In this document: positions 51,928 to 60,690 of the stretch, one piece after another | Numbering within the stretch: the first letter of the stretch is position 1 | Layout of the letters: every line of letters starts with the position of its first letter | Source of the DNA: Geomesophilobacter sediminis | GTDB taxonomy: Bacteria; Desulfobacterota; Desulfuromonadia; Geobacterales; Geobacteraceae | Assembly: GCF_016458275.1 (NCBI RefSeq) | Contig: NZ_JAEMHM010000003.1 | Coordinates: forward strand, 310,001 to 374,000 | Length of the DNA: 64,000 nt | Direction of reading: 5' to 3' | The notes under the pieces: generated by a model | What the model was told of the DNA's origin: nothing | Database searches by the model: none | Seen by the model: only the letters and a program-made list of their open reading frames with translations | Translations under genes and position numbers: made by a program

Positions 51928-52651
51928 CATCGCCCCTTCCAAGGCGATGACCTCGGTTCCCATTACCCCGCCTACAAACAGTCATTGCCCCCTTCCCCTA
52001 TCGAGTACAGCCCATCCAGCCGCACCGTTTAACCGTAGTCCCCTCAATCCGCCCCGCCAGAACTCGTCCCGACCACCACAAGACACGGCCGGTTTACCGA
52101 TTGGTCCGGCAGGTAAAAAACCGATCGTCCCAGAGCGGCAAACAACCTGATTCTTCTCCCGGGGAAAGCTTTCCACCGAGGGTGTGGATAACCGGGGATG
52201 GAGTGTGGAAACGACACCAAATTGTTATGTATCCTCCAGTACTTTCGCGTCTTGCACAACGATTAGGCACGAAACATAACTACCCGTTATTACGTGTCAA
52301 TACTTAATTTCAGGTGTATACAAAGTACCGCGAGCACGAGCCGTGAAACATCTGTGTTACCGCGGCAACGAAGGTGGAAAACCGGGGCGGGAACCCCGGT
52401 AGATAATGACCGATGTCGCTGCCACACCACGGGGGTCGGTGAAATGACCGGAGCGTCTCACTATTGAAAAAGTATCCCCCTCCAATCAAGTAACCCAGGC
52501 GGGTAGCCGGCGCAAAATGTTTCAGGATATGACTCTTTCATTCTGCTTCACTTTACGGCCATGATGTTGCGGATCAAATTCACTCTGGTACTGTATTAGC
52601 TTGGTTTTCCCAGAAGCTTTGCTCCGGTTTCGCCAACCAAAGGAGACAGCA
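51928..52651. other. 724-base gene-poor interval
   Basis: No convincing gene. The part 52330-52460 is rich in self-complementary segments: ACCGGGG-N6-CCCCGGT near 52380-52400 and GACCGA paired with TCGGTGA near 52408-52441. It could be a structured RNA or attenuator for the diiron-protein gene, but no known class fits. The region near 51960-52150 is ordinary high-GC sequence. Confidence 0.4.
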
Positions 52652-53140
52652 ATGACTGAACACCAGGATTCCTTCAAGCTCTCATGTGATGAGGAGTCGG
52701 TACTGGAACTTTGCATAGAGGTAGAGGAGGCGTGCGCCGAACTCTACCGGTACTTTGAAAGAGTTTTTGATGACGATCGGGAACTGTCTGAACTGTGGGG
52801 AAGGACCGCCCGAGAGGAAGACGAACATGCCGAACAGTTCCGGGTGGCGGCGCGACTCAAAGGTGTGGGGGTGGAAGGGATCCGCAACGAGATCTATGCG
52901 GTGCAGGCGCTGCTGCAAACGGTCCAGGATTACCTGGAGCGCGACGATGCAGTCCCCTCGCCGGCCGATGCGCTTGCCTTTGCCCTCGAGGTAGAGGTGA
53001 GCTTGGCCGAGTTTCACATGGACTCGGTGCTCAATTTCAGCGACCATCACCTGGAACAGGTTTTTCTGACCCACCTCAAATGCGACAACACGCACGTCGC
53101 GCAGTTGCAGGAAGCCCTCCAGCGCTGGAAACAAAACTAG
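52652..53140 (+). CDS. Ferritin-like (rubrerythrin-type) diiron protein
   Basis: 162 residues, four-helix plan. Glutamates and histidines occur as EEACAELYRYFERVF, AREEDEHAEQFRVAARLKG, LEVEVSLAEFHMDSVL and the final HLKCDNTHVAQLQEAL. The pattern of two ExxH-like pairs suits a diiron site. It lacks the rubredoxin tail of classic rubrerythrin. Likely a peroxide or oxygen defence protein, or iron storage, by analogy. The start at 52652 has AGGAGAC upstream. The next gene on the other strand overlaps its last bases. Confidence 0.75.
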   Translation: MTEHQDSFKLSCDEESVLELCIEVEEACAELYRYFERVFDDDRELSELWGRTAREEDEHAEQFRVAARLKGVGVEGIRNEIYAVQALLQTVQDYLERDDAVPSPADALAFALEVEVSLAEFHMDSVLNFSDHHLEQVFLTHLKCDNTHVAQLQEALQRWKQN

Positions 53141-53808
53141 CCGGGACATTTCTGCAAAAACAGTTGCCCCGTCTCAAGCACTGCGGCGACCAGCCTGCCG
53201 CGTCGCACATTCCCACCGTTAAAGACACATCCGTTGTCCAGTTCGATATGCCAGGTACCGAGGCTGCTTCGGATTCTTTCCAGGTCCATCGGCGTGTGCC
53301 CCGTCACCAGGGTTCTCCCCCCCAGTTTCGTCAAGCTCCCGAAGGTTTCCCGCGCCCAGAGCATCGCCTCCGTGCCCTCTGCCCCAAAAGGGTCGTCCAG
53401 GGTGAGATCCAGACCGGCATGAACGAAAACATGGGTGCTGGTCATGGCAAATAATGGTAGCGACTCGATGAAACCGAGATGTTCCTCGGGAATTTGACCC
53501 GGGTCGGTGACGCCATAGCTCAACAAGGTAGCAATCCCGCCGTTGCTCAACCATAGGGACCGGTCCTCCCAGACAAGCGCATCCAGGAACATCTGCTCGT
53601 GATTTCCCCGCAACGGACGGATATCGTAGCCATCCCTGGAAAGCTGCAAAACGGTTTCGATAACCCCTTTGGGGTCGGGGCCCCGATCGAGGTAGTCCCC
53701 CAGAAGAAAGAGCGTGTCGGACCGGTTCAAGCCGAATTTCGAGAGCAGGCTGAGAAAGGCCTTGGAACAACCGTGGATGTCGGCTATGGCAATGGTTCTT
53801 TTTTGCAT
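53137..53808 (-). CDS. PPP-type metallophosphatase
   Basis: 223 residues of the calcineurin-like fold. Metal-binding motifs are ADIHGC (GD-type), LLGDYLDRGPDPKGV, RGNHEQMFL, HAGLDL and GHTP. It resembles bacteriophage/bacterial serine-threonine protein phosphatases and ApaH relatives in the PPP group. Substrate (phosphoprotein or dinucleotide) cannot be fixed. Its end overlaps the diiron-protein gene by four bases on the opposite strand. Confidence 0.87.
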   Translation of the reverse strand: MQKRTIAIADIHGCSKAFLSLLSKFGLNRSDTLFLLGDYLDRGPDPKGVIETVLQLSRDGYDIRPLRGNHEQMFLDALVWEDRSLWLSNGGIATLLSYGVTDPGQIPEEHLGFIESLPLFAMTSTHVFVHAGLDLTLDDPFGAEGTEAMLWARETFGSLTKLGGRTLVTGHTPMDLERIRSSLGTWHIELDNGCVFNGGNVRRGRLVAAVLETGQLFLQKCPG

Positions 53809-53963
53809 CGATGCACCCAGTAACCCTGTGATCTACCGCGTTGCTTCATTATAAACCGTTGGCAATCTCCACTAAAAGCACATTGACATGATGCGGGCCG
53901 CTAAAGTTACCCCGCAACCCGCCGATAACATAGGCAACAACGCTTGATTGAAGGAGTTTTGCC

Positions 53964-54236
53964 ATGACAGATCTGGTCCGCGTCGCTGAGGGAGTCGCCA
54001 TTCCGGTGGAAATGATGCACATTTGGGAGCGCCTCTCCGAGTTCGCCGTCGAGCAGGGCCCGGTATTTGAAACCGATTTCATACACCTCGGTTTGAACCT
54101 CCGCCCGATATTCAACCTCAACCACTCCATCGGAGGGGAACAGGCGATCTCGTTTGGGCAGGGGATCACGGCCCAGGTCCAGTTCATCCTGAGAAAAGAC
54201 ATCTACCGCGCCATGGTCGGTACCGTCGTCCACTGA
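53964..54236 (+). CDS. Hypothetical 90-residue protein
   Basis: MTDLVRVAEGVAIPVEMMHIWERLSEFAVEQGPVFETDFIHLGLNLRPIFNLNHSIGGEQAISFGQGITAQVQFILRKDIYRAMVGTVVH. No family recognised. AAGGAGTTTTGCC precedes the ATG and the coding bias is even, so it is likely real. No membrane segment. Nothing nearby suggests a function. Confidence 0.6.
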   Translation: MTDLVRVAEGVAIPVEMMHIWERLSEFAVEQGPVFETDFIHLGLNLRPIFNLNHSIGGEQAISFGQGITAQVQFILRKDIYRAMVGTVVH

Positions 54237-54336
54237 GCCGGCGCCGGCCCGGCTTGTTCTTCCGGCGCCCTAAGGCTCTTTGCGCCCTGCCCGACCCCGA
54301 AGACTGCCCGCACCGCGGAAAAGCGGCCCCACCCTT

Positions 54337-54414
54337 GTGGGAGCGCCTTTCCAGGCGCGAATTACTCCTTTCTTTACCGCCTGCGGCGAATCGCGCCAGA
54401 AATGGCGCTCCCAC
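54337..54414. repeat. REP-like long inverted repeat, copy 3
   Basis: Left arm GTGGGAGCGCCTTTCC (from 54337) with inner end AGGCGCGA at 54353-54360; right arm from TCGCGCCAGAAATGG (54391) to CGCTCCCAC (54414). The same family as 1035-1097. Confidence 0.8.
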
Positions 54415-54510
54415 CGTACGGCGACCCTCCCCATCCAAGTCTTCTCCCTCTCTGAAAGCCATCTCTCCTCCCGGAAATTCTCTTCTGACCAATAAGACCT
54501 TTGTGCATTT

Positions 54511-54528
54511 TTATGACCTAGGTCAAAG
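54511..54528 (+). promoter_or_regulatory. HcpR-like operator upstream of hcp
   Basis: TTATGACCTAGGTCAAAG, containing the perfect 12-bp palindrome TGACCTAGGTCA. It fits the TTTGACC-NN-GGTCAAA type of site I recall for the CRP/FNR-family nitrosative-stress regulator HcpR in delta-proteobacteria. It lies 135 bases before the hcp ATG. Confidence 0.65.
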
Positions 54529-54662
54529 CCCGTGGTGCTGAATGCCGGTAAGGTAGCCCCATCGAACGAAGGCGGCCGCACCAGCCGCTTGTTGACCGAT
54601 CAAACAAGAACAATCGAAAAGGTTCGGCATAACAACCAACAACGTCAGTCAAGGAGGAAGGA

Positions 54663-56297
54663 ATGGAAAACATGTTTTGCTATCAGTGTGAGCAGGCGGC
54701 CAACGGAGGGTGCTCCAGAGTTGGCGTGTGTGGCAAACAGCCGGATGTGGCTGCGCTGCAGGACCAGCTGGTCTACGCGATGAAAGGGATCGCCTTCTGG
54801 GCCGACAAAGCCCGTGAGAAAGGCGCCAAAGATACCGCCATCGACCGCTTCATGCTTGACGGCCTCTTCACCACCGTGACCAACGTCGACTTCGACGCCG
54901 AAGCAATCGCAAAAATCGTCCGCGAGGCCGCCGCGATCCGCGACCAGGCTCAGGCCCTCTACGAAAAAGCCGCCGGCACCGCCTACACCGGCACCGTCCC
55001 GGAAGCGGCCAAGCCCTATGCCGCAGCCACCACTGCCGAACTGGTAGCCCTCGGCGCCCAGCACGGCGTGAAGGATCCTTCCATCGACCCGGACGTCAAA
55101 TCGGTTCAGGAAATCCTGATCTACGGCATGAAAGGCTATGCCGCCTACGCCCACCACGCCCTGGTGATCGGCCTGGAAAACGACGAAATCTACGCCTTCA
55201 CCCACAAGGCGCTCGCCGCCACCCTGAACAAGGAACTGGGCCTGATGGACTTCGTCGGCCTCTCCATGGAATGCGGCCGCATCAACCTGGTCACCATGGA
55301 ACTTCTTAACAAGGCGAACACCGACAGCTTCGGCCACCCGGTTCCGACCCCGGTTCAGCTCGGCACCAAGGCGGGCAAGGCGATCCTGGTTTCCGGCCAC
55401 GACCTGCGCATGCTGGAAGAACTCCTCAAGCAGACCGAAGGCACCGGCGTCAACATCTACACCCACGGCGAAATGCTGCCGGCCCACGGCTACCCGGGGC
55501 TCAAGAAATACGCCCACCTCGCCGGCAACTTCGGCGGCGCATGGCAGGACCAGGCGAAAGAATTCGCCAACTTCCCCGGCGCGATCATCTTCAACACCAA
55601 CTGCATCCAGCGCCCGGCGGAAAGCTACAAAGACCGCCTCTTCACCTGGGGCCTCGTGCAGTGGCCGGATGTCGCCCACATCGACGGCTGGGATTTCTCA
55701 GCAGTGGTCGAGAAGGCCAAAGCCCTTCCCGGCTTCGAAGAGAACCCGGGCCAGGAAATCCTCACCGGCTTCGGGCACAACGCGGTCCTCGGCGTGGCCG
55801 ACAAGGTCATCGACGCGGTCAAGGCCGGCCAGATCCGTCACTTCTTCCTGATCGGCGGCTGCGACGGCGCCAAAAGCGGTCGTAACTACTACACCGAGTT
55901 CGCCGAGCAGGTTCCGTCCGACTGCGTGATCCTTACCCTGGCCTGCGGCAAGTTCCGCTTCAACAAGCTCGACTTCGGCGACATCGGCGGGATCCCGCGC
56001 CTGCTCGACATCGGGCAGTGCAACGACGCCTACTCCGCAATCCAGATCGCGGTGGCCTTGGCCGGTGCCTTCAACTGCGGCGTGAACGATCTGCCGCTCT
56101 CCATGATCCTCTCCTGGTACGAGCAGAAAGCGGTCGCGATCCTGCTGACCCTGCTCCACCTCGGGATCAAGAACATCAAGCTCGGACCTTCTCTGCCGGC
56201 ATTCATCACCCCGAACGTTCTCAACTTCCTGGTCGAGAACTTCAACATCGCCCCGATCGGCACCGCCGAAGGCGACCTCAAGCAGATCCTGGGGTAA
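54663..56297 (+). CDS. hcp: Hybrid cluster protein (hydroxylamine reductase)
   Basis: 544 residues. It contains a hybrid [4Fe-2S-2O] cluster and reduces hydroxylamine or NO in nitrosative stress. The N-terminal cluster motif is CYQCEQAANGGCSRVGVC (C-X2-C-X7-C-X5-C), the compact form found in anaerobes. Hybrid-cluster ligands appear in SMECGRINLVTMELL, HGEMLPAHGYPGL, NTNCIQRP, FFLIGGCDGAKSGRNYY, LTLACGKFRFN and DIGQCNDAYSAIQIAVALA. AAGGAGGAAGG precedes the ATG. An HcpR-like palindrome lies upstream and a strong terminator downstream, so it is a single-gene unit. Confidence 0.96.
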   Translation: MENMFCYQCEQAANGGCSRVGVCGKQPDVAALQDQLVYAMKGIAFWADKAREKGAKDTAIDRFMLDGLFTTVTNVDFDAEAIAKIVREAAAIRDQAQALYEKAAGTAYTGTVPEAAKPYAAATTAELVALGAQHGVKDPSIDPDVKSVQEILIYGMKGYAAYAHHALVIGLENDEIYAFTHKALAATLNKELGLMDFVGLSMECGRINLVTMELLNKANTDSFGHPVPTPVQLGTKAGKAILVSGHDLRMLEELLKQTEGTGVNIYTHGEMLPAHGYPGLKKYAHLAGNFGGAWQDQAKEFANFPGAIIFNTNCIQRPAESYKDRLFTWGLVQWPDVAHIDGWDFSAVVEKAKALPGFEENPGQEILTGFGHNAVLGVADKVIDAVKAGQIRHFFLIGGCDGAKSGRNYYTEFAEQVPSDCVILTLACGKFRFNKLDFGDIGGIPRLLDIGQCNDAYSAIQIAVALAGAFNCGVNDLPLSMILSWYEQKAVAILLTLLHLGIKNIKLGPSLPAFITPNVLNFLVENFNIAPIGTAEGDLKQILG

Positions 56298-56327
56298 CCG
56301 AGCCCGGAACAATCCGGTAGCAACAAC

Positions 56328-56366
56328 AAAAAGACGCGGTCCCCAAACAGGGGCCGCGTCTTTTTG
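56328..56366. terminator. Terminator of hcp
   Basis: AAAAAGACGCGG and CCGCGTCTTTTT arms with an inner CCCC/GGGG, perfect for both strands. The convergent NlpC/P60 gene also ends nearby. Confidence 0.9.
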
Positions 56367-56427
56367 TAATGAACTCCCCTCCCCTGGCAGGAGGGGGGAA
56401 CGCTTTGAGCTTTAAAGGGCAGCAAAC

Positions 56428-57846
56428 TTACCGTTTCCCTCCGCACCGGTCGGTAATCGTCCCCATCTCGGAGATCCGGTCGACCAAAGACCGCCCCGAG
56501 AGCAGCCCCAGTTCCTTTCCCGGCTCCAGGGTCGTAATCACCACCTTCCCGATCATCTTCTCCCGCTGTCCCTCCCCCCGCTTGACCGGAACCGACCAGG
56601 CGTCGTGGAGCACCAGGTCGCGCCCTTTGCTGTCCGTCCCCACATACAACATGATATGGCCGGTCTTGTGCAGAATGCTCAGGAAAGGTTTTCCGTCCCG
56701 CCTGATGATCTGCCGTTTTTCCTCTGGGGTACGTCCGGCCAGCGGAACCGTCTTGGGAAACGATGCGATCTGATCGGACGAGGTCCTGGGAAGCCAGATA
56801 CCGAAGGGAAGAAAGAAGTCCCGAAGCAGGGCGGAGCAGTCCCGCAAGCCGTACATCTCACCCCAGCCATACGGTTCCCCCATCATCTGGTTGCCAACCG
56901 CCGCGACTGTCTCCGCAGTGAACTCCACGGGAAAGGATCGCGCGTCCTTGCGGGCCAGGGTGACGACGGCGCTGCGCGCCTTGGCTTCGTCCCCCGCTCC
57001 GGCAACAGTGACCTGGATAGAATCCGGGCTTTCCTGCACCACCGGAAACAGGGTGCCGAGTTTGGCGTGAAACCGTAGCTGATAGCCGTCCGTGATCGGC
57101 ACCTGGTCATGGACCAGAACCGCAAGGGGCTGCTTCATCCAGGTATCGGCAAAGCCATGATCAACCAAAGCCACGTCGCGGGCCTGGATCCACCCATTGC
57201 TATAGGGGGTCTCGACGAAAAGCCAGACTCCGTCCCGGGTGGCATGCACGACCCGGAGCGGTTCGTTCAGCTTGAGCTGCGGATACTCCAGCATGTCGAA
57301 GGGGAACCCGTCGCGGCTGTCGAATAGCGGGAGCGAGGTCGGCAGCCCCCGCAGGTGCCCAGGTGCCACGGCAATGGCAAGATCGGAACGGGAAGGGAAG
57401 CTCCCCAGGTTGCAGGAGTCAATAAGTTCGTGCAGCCATTTCGGGTCAACGCGACGCAGGTTCACCCCGAACCAGGTATGGTGCTCGAGTTGGCGCATGG
57501 ATTCTATGGTGTCGGCGCGGTCATAGAGGGAATGGGTGGCTGTCCAGGGCGCAAAGTAGCGCGAACGGAACTCGCGCAGGAGGTTGTCGCGGCAAGCAGG
57601 CTCGATTTTGAGCTGGTTCCCGGCCGCAGCGGCGAGCTCATCGAGTTTTTGCGGAATTTCCGTGACGTCGGCTACCTCGTGGTCGGGATAGAAAAGCGGC
57701 ATTTGCGGCTCCGGCGCGGTTTCCACGGGAACGGCCTCGATGACGGTCGTCCCTTCTTTGGCGGTTCGAGTGGTGGTGCAGGCGGAGAGAACCAGTAACG
57801 GAAGAACGAGAATCATACGGGAGGAAGGAATGAGGTAGCGGTTCAT
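56428..57846 (-). CDS. SH3 and NlpC/P60 domain lipoprotein, likely peptidoglycan hydrolase
   Basis: About 472 residues. MNRYLIPSSRMILVLPLLVLSACTTT is a lipoprotein signal. After an N-terminal stabilising domain and two SH3-like segments (e.g. LRVVHATRDGVWLFVETPYSNGWIQARDVALV) comes the NlpC/P60 catalytic domain: cysteine in YGWGEMYGLRDCSALLRDFFLPFG and histidine in LHKTGHIMLYVG. This arrangement is the SH3-containing NlpC/P60 family that cuts cell-wall stem peptides. The start ATG 57846 has GGAG at six bases; a start four codons upstream is possible. Confidence 0.88.
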   Translation of the reverse strand: MNRYLIPSSRMILVLPLLVLSACTTTRTAKEGTTVIEAVPVETAPEPQMPLFYPDHEVADVTEIPQKLDELAAAAGNQLKIEPACRDNLLREFRSRYFAPWTATHSLYDRADTIESMRQLEHHTWFGVNLRRVDPKWLHELIDSCNLGSFPSRSDLAIAVAPGHLRGLPTSLPLFDSRDGFPFDMLEYPQLKLNEPLRVVHATRDGVWLFVETPYSNGWIQARDVALVDHGFADTWMKQPLAVLVHDQVPITDGYQLRFHAKLGTLFPVVQESPDSIQVTVAGAGDEAKARSAVVTLARKDARSFPVEFTAETVAAVGNQMMGEPYGWGEMYGLRDCSALLRDFFLPFGIWLPRTSSDQIASFPKTVPLAGRTPEEKRQIIRRDGKPFLSILHKTGHIMLYVGTDSKGRDLVLHDAWSVPVKRGEGQREKMIGKVVITTLEPGKELGLLSGRSLVDRISEMGTITDRCGGKR

Positions 57847-57889
57847 CTTCTGCTCCATTGGATGTGGTTGTTAGAGGCGAGGCACAAAA

Positions 57890-57920
57890 CAAAAGGCCGG
57901 CAACGTGAAGCGCCGGCCTT
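57890..57920 (-). terminator. Terminator after fdhD
   Basis: On the minus strand AAGGCCGGC pairs with GCCGGCCTT, then TTTTGTTTT. It lies between fdhD and the NlpC/P60 gene. Confidence 0.8.
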
Positions 57921-58007
57921 AGGGAGTATAGCGTGTTTTGTATGCCAGACCACAAGGGAGTGGGCGGCACGGATGGAGAGGATACCTGGTTCCGGGAGAA
58001 GAAAAAC

Positions 58008-58068
58008 GTAGAGCGACATTCTTGCCGCGATTTCGTTCAGGTGATCGAGCCAGGGATGTCGCTCCTAC
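58008..58068. repeat. REP-like inverted repeat, divergent copy 4
   Basis: GTAGAGCGACATTC...CGCGA (58008-58030) faces TCGAGCCAGGGATG...CGCTCCTAC (58045-58068). The GAGCG(A/C)C core and CGCGA inner end relate it to the other three copies, with a different outer end (GTAG instead of GTGG). It lies downstream of fdhD. Confidence 0.6.
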
Positions 58069-58103
58069 CGCGATGGTCTTTATTAGGAGAACGGTACCTC
58101 GGC

Positions 58104-58862
58104 CTAGAGGATAAGCCTTTGGTGGTTCGCATAGACCTTGAACTTGGCGGCCCGCACGTACCCGATCAGGGTAATGCCCGCCTCCCGGCAGAGCTTGACC
58201 GCAAGATCGGTCGGAGAAGTCCGGGACGCGATAACCAGCACCCCCAAGGCTGCCGCCTTGGCGGCCATCTCGGCGGACACGCGCCCGGAGGTAACCAGCA
58301 GGGTCTCCTTCAGGTCGGTCCTTCTCAGCAGCGCCTCGCCGGCAATCCGGTCCAAGGTGTTGTGCCGTCCGATGTCTTCGGCATGCAAGAGGAGATCGCC
58401 GTCGGCATCGCCGATGGCCGCGGAATGCACCCCGCCGTGGGTCCGGTACAGATGGGATTTCTCAGCGAGTTGCTCCATCAGGGAAAAGATCGCCGCCGGC
58501 GCGAACTGCCGGTCGCTTTGTTGCCGGTCGAGATGCATGGGTAGAGAGTAGGTAATCCCGGTGCCGCACCCCGAGGTAAGGATAGGCTTGAGTTTTTCCG
58601 GCAGTTCTCCACGTATCCTGACGTTGGCAATACCATAGTCATTGCATACGCTCAGCATCAGAAAATCCTCGACGGAAGAGACGAATCCCTGCACCCGGAG
58701 AAATCCGGCTACCAGGAAGCGCAGATCGTGCGGCGAGGCGATCAGCGTCACCATTTCGCGGTCGTTCACCCTCAAAACCAGCGGAAATTCGCTCACCACA
58801 TCCGATTCGGCCGGTGTCAGCGCGCCGTCGGCATAGACATGCACTTCATTTTTCAAAGACAT
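58104..58862 (-). CDS. fdhD: Formate dehydrogenase accessory sulfurtransferase FdhD
   Basis: About 252 residues. It transfers sulfur to the molybdenum/tungsten cofactor of formate dehydrogenase. Landmarks are EFPLVLRVNDREMVTLIASPHDLRFLVAGFLRVQGFV, the cysteine loop ILTSGCGTGI (family members carry the active cysteine here), RTHGGVHSAAIGDADGDLLLHAEDIGRHNTLDRIAGEAL and LVTSGRVSAEMAAKAAALGV. The ATG at 58862 is preferred; a longer frame adds nothing family-like. No formate dehydrogenase gene is in the window. Confidence 0.92.
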   Translation of the reverse strand: MSLKNEVHVYADGALTPAESDVVSEFPLVLRVNDREMVTLIASPHDLRFLVAGFLRVQGFVSSVEDFLMLSVCNDYGIANVRIRGELPEKLKPILTSGCGTGITYSLPMHLDRQQSDRQFAPAAIFSLMEQLAEKSHLYRTHGGVHSAAIGDADGDLLLHAEDIGRHNTLDRIAGEALLRRTDLKETLLVTSGRVSAEMAAKAAALGVLVIASRTSPTDLAVKLCREAGITLIGYVRAAKFKVYANHQRLIL

Positions 58863-58913
58863 GCTCGGAACAGCTCCTTCATGGTTGTTACGTCTTTGTC
58901 GGTAAAAAAAATC

Positions 58914-58943
58914 GTAGGGGCGCAGCATGCTACGCCCCTACGA
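58914..58943. repeat. GTAGGGGCGCAGCATGC palindrome
   Basis: CGTAGGGGCGCAGC and its near-complement form a 30-bp palindrome. The core is shared with the livF terminator at 4278-4297, which ends CCCCTAC. A short dispersed palindrome. Confidence 0.7.
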
Positions 58944-58968
58944 ACACCTATCTGGCTAAGAACTCCAG

Positions 58969-60270
58969 TTACTTTTCTGCCTTCGACTTGGCCGGCGCCT
59001 TCTCTTTCGCCTTCTCGCGCTCGACGAGGTAGTTGGCGGTGAAGATGTAATCGTCGAGGTAGTCGCGCTTGCCATCCTGGTTGAGATCGTATTTCGGTGC
59101 GGCGGAGGTTCCGCGCTCCTTCAGGAACTGCACGAAGTCCGCCTCGGTGACGTTGCCCGGCTTCGTCAGGTCGACCCGAGCTTTGGGAGCTACCGCCAAG
59201 GGGAGTTCCTGGGGCACACCGTTAACCAGCATGCTGACGCTCGCCTGGGTCGCACCTTTATCGGGACGCACCTCGATCTGCCATTCGCCGTCCCCCACCT
59301 TGGTAAGGGACACGTAGTGGACGGCGCGGAACGCGAAGTTCGGCGCTCTTTCACCGCGCACCTTGGAGACGGTCAGCTTGACCGTCCCCTTGCCATCGGC
59401 GATAGCAACAGGCGGGTCCTGGACGAAGTTGGCGACGCCTTTTCGGTCAAAGAGAGCAATCAGGTTCTTCGGCGTACGCTCGCCGTCGAAGGTCCGGAAC
59501 CGTTCCAGGACGCTCGGCACGACAACCGGAGCGGCATCGCCGGCCTGCTCCACCGCCATCGAGCGGGATTCCGGGGCAGAGGAAGCCGCTTCCCGGGAAG
59601 CCGAAGACGGAGCTGCCGCGACCTGCGGCTCAGGCTGAGCCGGCTGAGGAGCGACCTGCTCCTTGGCCCTCGAAGACGAATCGTCGGTAGTGCTACCCGG
59701 CATGGTCACCGTACCGCCGATTACCGCGGTTCCGGTAGTGGTGGTTGCGGTGCCGCCGCTGACGGTGCTCGTGGTGCCGGTGCCGGTGGGACTCTGGTCG
59801 CCACTGCCCCCGGTATCGCCGGTCGTGGTGGTACTAGGGGTCGTGGTTCCGCCACCTGTGGTTGTGGCGATGTCCTGCCCGTTGGGGTCGATCATCTTTT
59901 TAAAAGTGATGTTCAAAGAACTGGTCGGCTCTGAGCCGGCGAACTTGATGGTAACCAGGGCTCCGCTACCGGGCAGGGTACCCGAAGTCACCAGGCCGAT
60001 CAGGGAAATCTGACCGATGACATTCGTGTTGGCTTGGGTCATTCCCCCACTGAGCACCCCCCCGGTAAAGTTGACGGTCGCAGCGCCAAGGCTTTTGGAG
60101 TAGCTAACGGTAAGTTGCACCCCCGCGGCACCATCCATGCCACTGCCTTGCAGGACATAGGTATTGCCGGACACCTTATTGAACCACAAGTTGGCGGCAA
60201 AGGAGGTGCCGGCGCTTAGAGTGAGCAAAGTGACTACCAGCAGCGGTAATAGAATTTTCGGCTTGATCAC
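58969..60270 (-). CDS. Exported cohesin-like protein with C-terminal dockerin-like region
   Basis: About 433 residues. The signal peptide MIKPKILLPLLVVTLLTLSAGTSFAANLWF is very clear with the GTG start at 60270 (GAGG upstream). Residues ~30-140 resemble a cohesin-type beta-sandwich (ANLWFNKVSGNTYVLQGSGMDGAAGVQLTVSYSKSLGAATVNFTGGVLSGG...LVTIKFAGSEPTSSLNITFKKMIDPNGQDI). A threonine/serine/glycine linker follows, then a second domain (PKNLIALFDRKGVANFVQ...) and a tail with one EF-hand-like calcium loop, YDLNQDGKRDYLDDYIFTANYLV, typical of dockerins. The C-terminus is a Lys/Ala-rich run. Likely a surface or secretion-linked protein in place of a cellulosome part. Confidence 0.72.
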   Translation of the reverse strand: MIKPKILLPLLVVTLLTLSAGTSFAANLWFNKVSGNTYVLQGSGMDGAAGVQLTVSYSKSLGAATVNFTGGVLSGGMTQANTNVIGQISLIGLVTSGTLPGSGALVTIKFAGSEPTSSLNITFKKMIDPNGQDIATTTGGGTTTPSTTTTGDTGGSGDQSPTGTGTTSTVSGGTATTTTGTAVIGGTVTMPGSTTDDSSSRAKEQVAPQPAQPEPQVAAAPSSASREAASSAPESRSMAVEQAGDAAPVVVPSVLERFRTFDGERTPKNLIALFDRKGVANFVQDPPVAIADGKGTVKLTVSKVRGERAPNFAFRAVHYVSLTKVGDGEWQIEVRPDKGATQASVSMLVNGVPQELPLAVAPKARVDLTKPGNVTEADFVQFLKERGTSAAPKYDLNQDGKRDYLDDYIFTANYLVEREKAKEKAPAKSKAEK

Positions 60271-60470
60271 AGCGACCTCACAAGAGAAGTTGGAGTAAGA
60301 CAACTATGGACGCAGATGGTACAACAAAATATGAGAAATTCTACTTCACTGAGAAGAATAAAGTCAAGGTTGGCAGCTGTGAGCAAACTAGCACAGAGAC
60401 CGCTTATTAATTCTCACCAACTACACATTGTAGACGCGGTGGACTGAGTGGACGAGGTGGACTTGTCGGA
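60271..60470. other. Intergenic region upstream of the cohesin-like gene
   Basis: No gene. It contains the second GTGGAC-triplet repeat (60439-60462) and the presumptive promoter of the cohesin-like gene. Confidence 0.5.
60439..60462. repeat. GTGGAC-triplet dispersed repeat, second copy
   Basis: Same 24 bases as 4230-4253 except one position (GAGGTGGAC instead of GAGATGGAC). Confidence 0.55.
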
Positions 60471-60690
60471 GTTACTTGTCTCTTCGCTCGCGCAGCATCC
60501 GGTAAAGCCGCACCGTAAAGCCACCCTCTGCCTGAAAGGCTGCGGCCTGTGCGGCAAGTTGCCGGTCCAGCAGGTTGCAAGCCACCGCAATCAGCACCAG
60601 CGCCGCATTGGCGGCCAACTCCGGATAGGAGCTCGGTCAGACCATGACGGAGCCTCTCTAGAGAAGTAGCCAAGTCCAGGTACCTTTCCT
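60469..60690 (-). pseudogene. Remnant of a four-helix-bundle protein next to tRNA-Pro
   Basis: The minus strand encodes LAANAALVLIAVACNLLDRQLAAQAAAFQAEGGFTVRLYRMLRERRDK and a stop (about 60622-60472). It aligns with ANALICLIHQANYLLDRQVAALERQFIEEGG of the intact protein at 10516-11220. Upstream (60700-60630) the similarity is in other frames (YLDLATSLERLRHGLTEL). The 5' part of the gene is missing and frames are broken. Confidence 0.65.

Larger units (their letters stand above)
54237..54662. other. Upstream region of hcp
   Basis: 426 bases without a gene, containing REP copy 3 and the HcpR-like operator. It should hold the hcp promoter. Confidence 0.6.
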
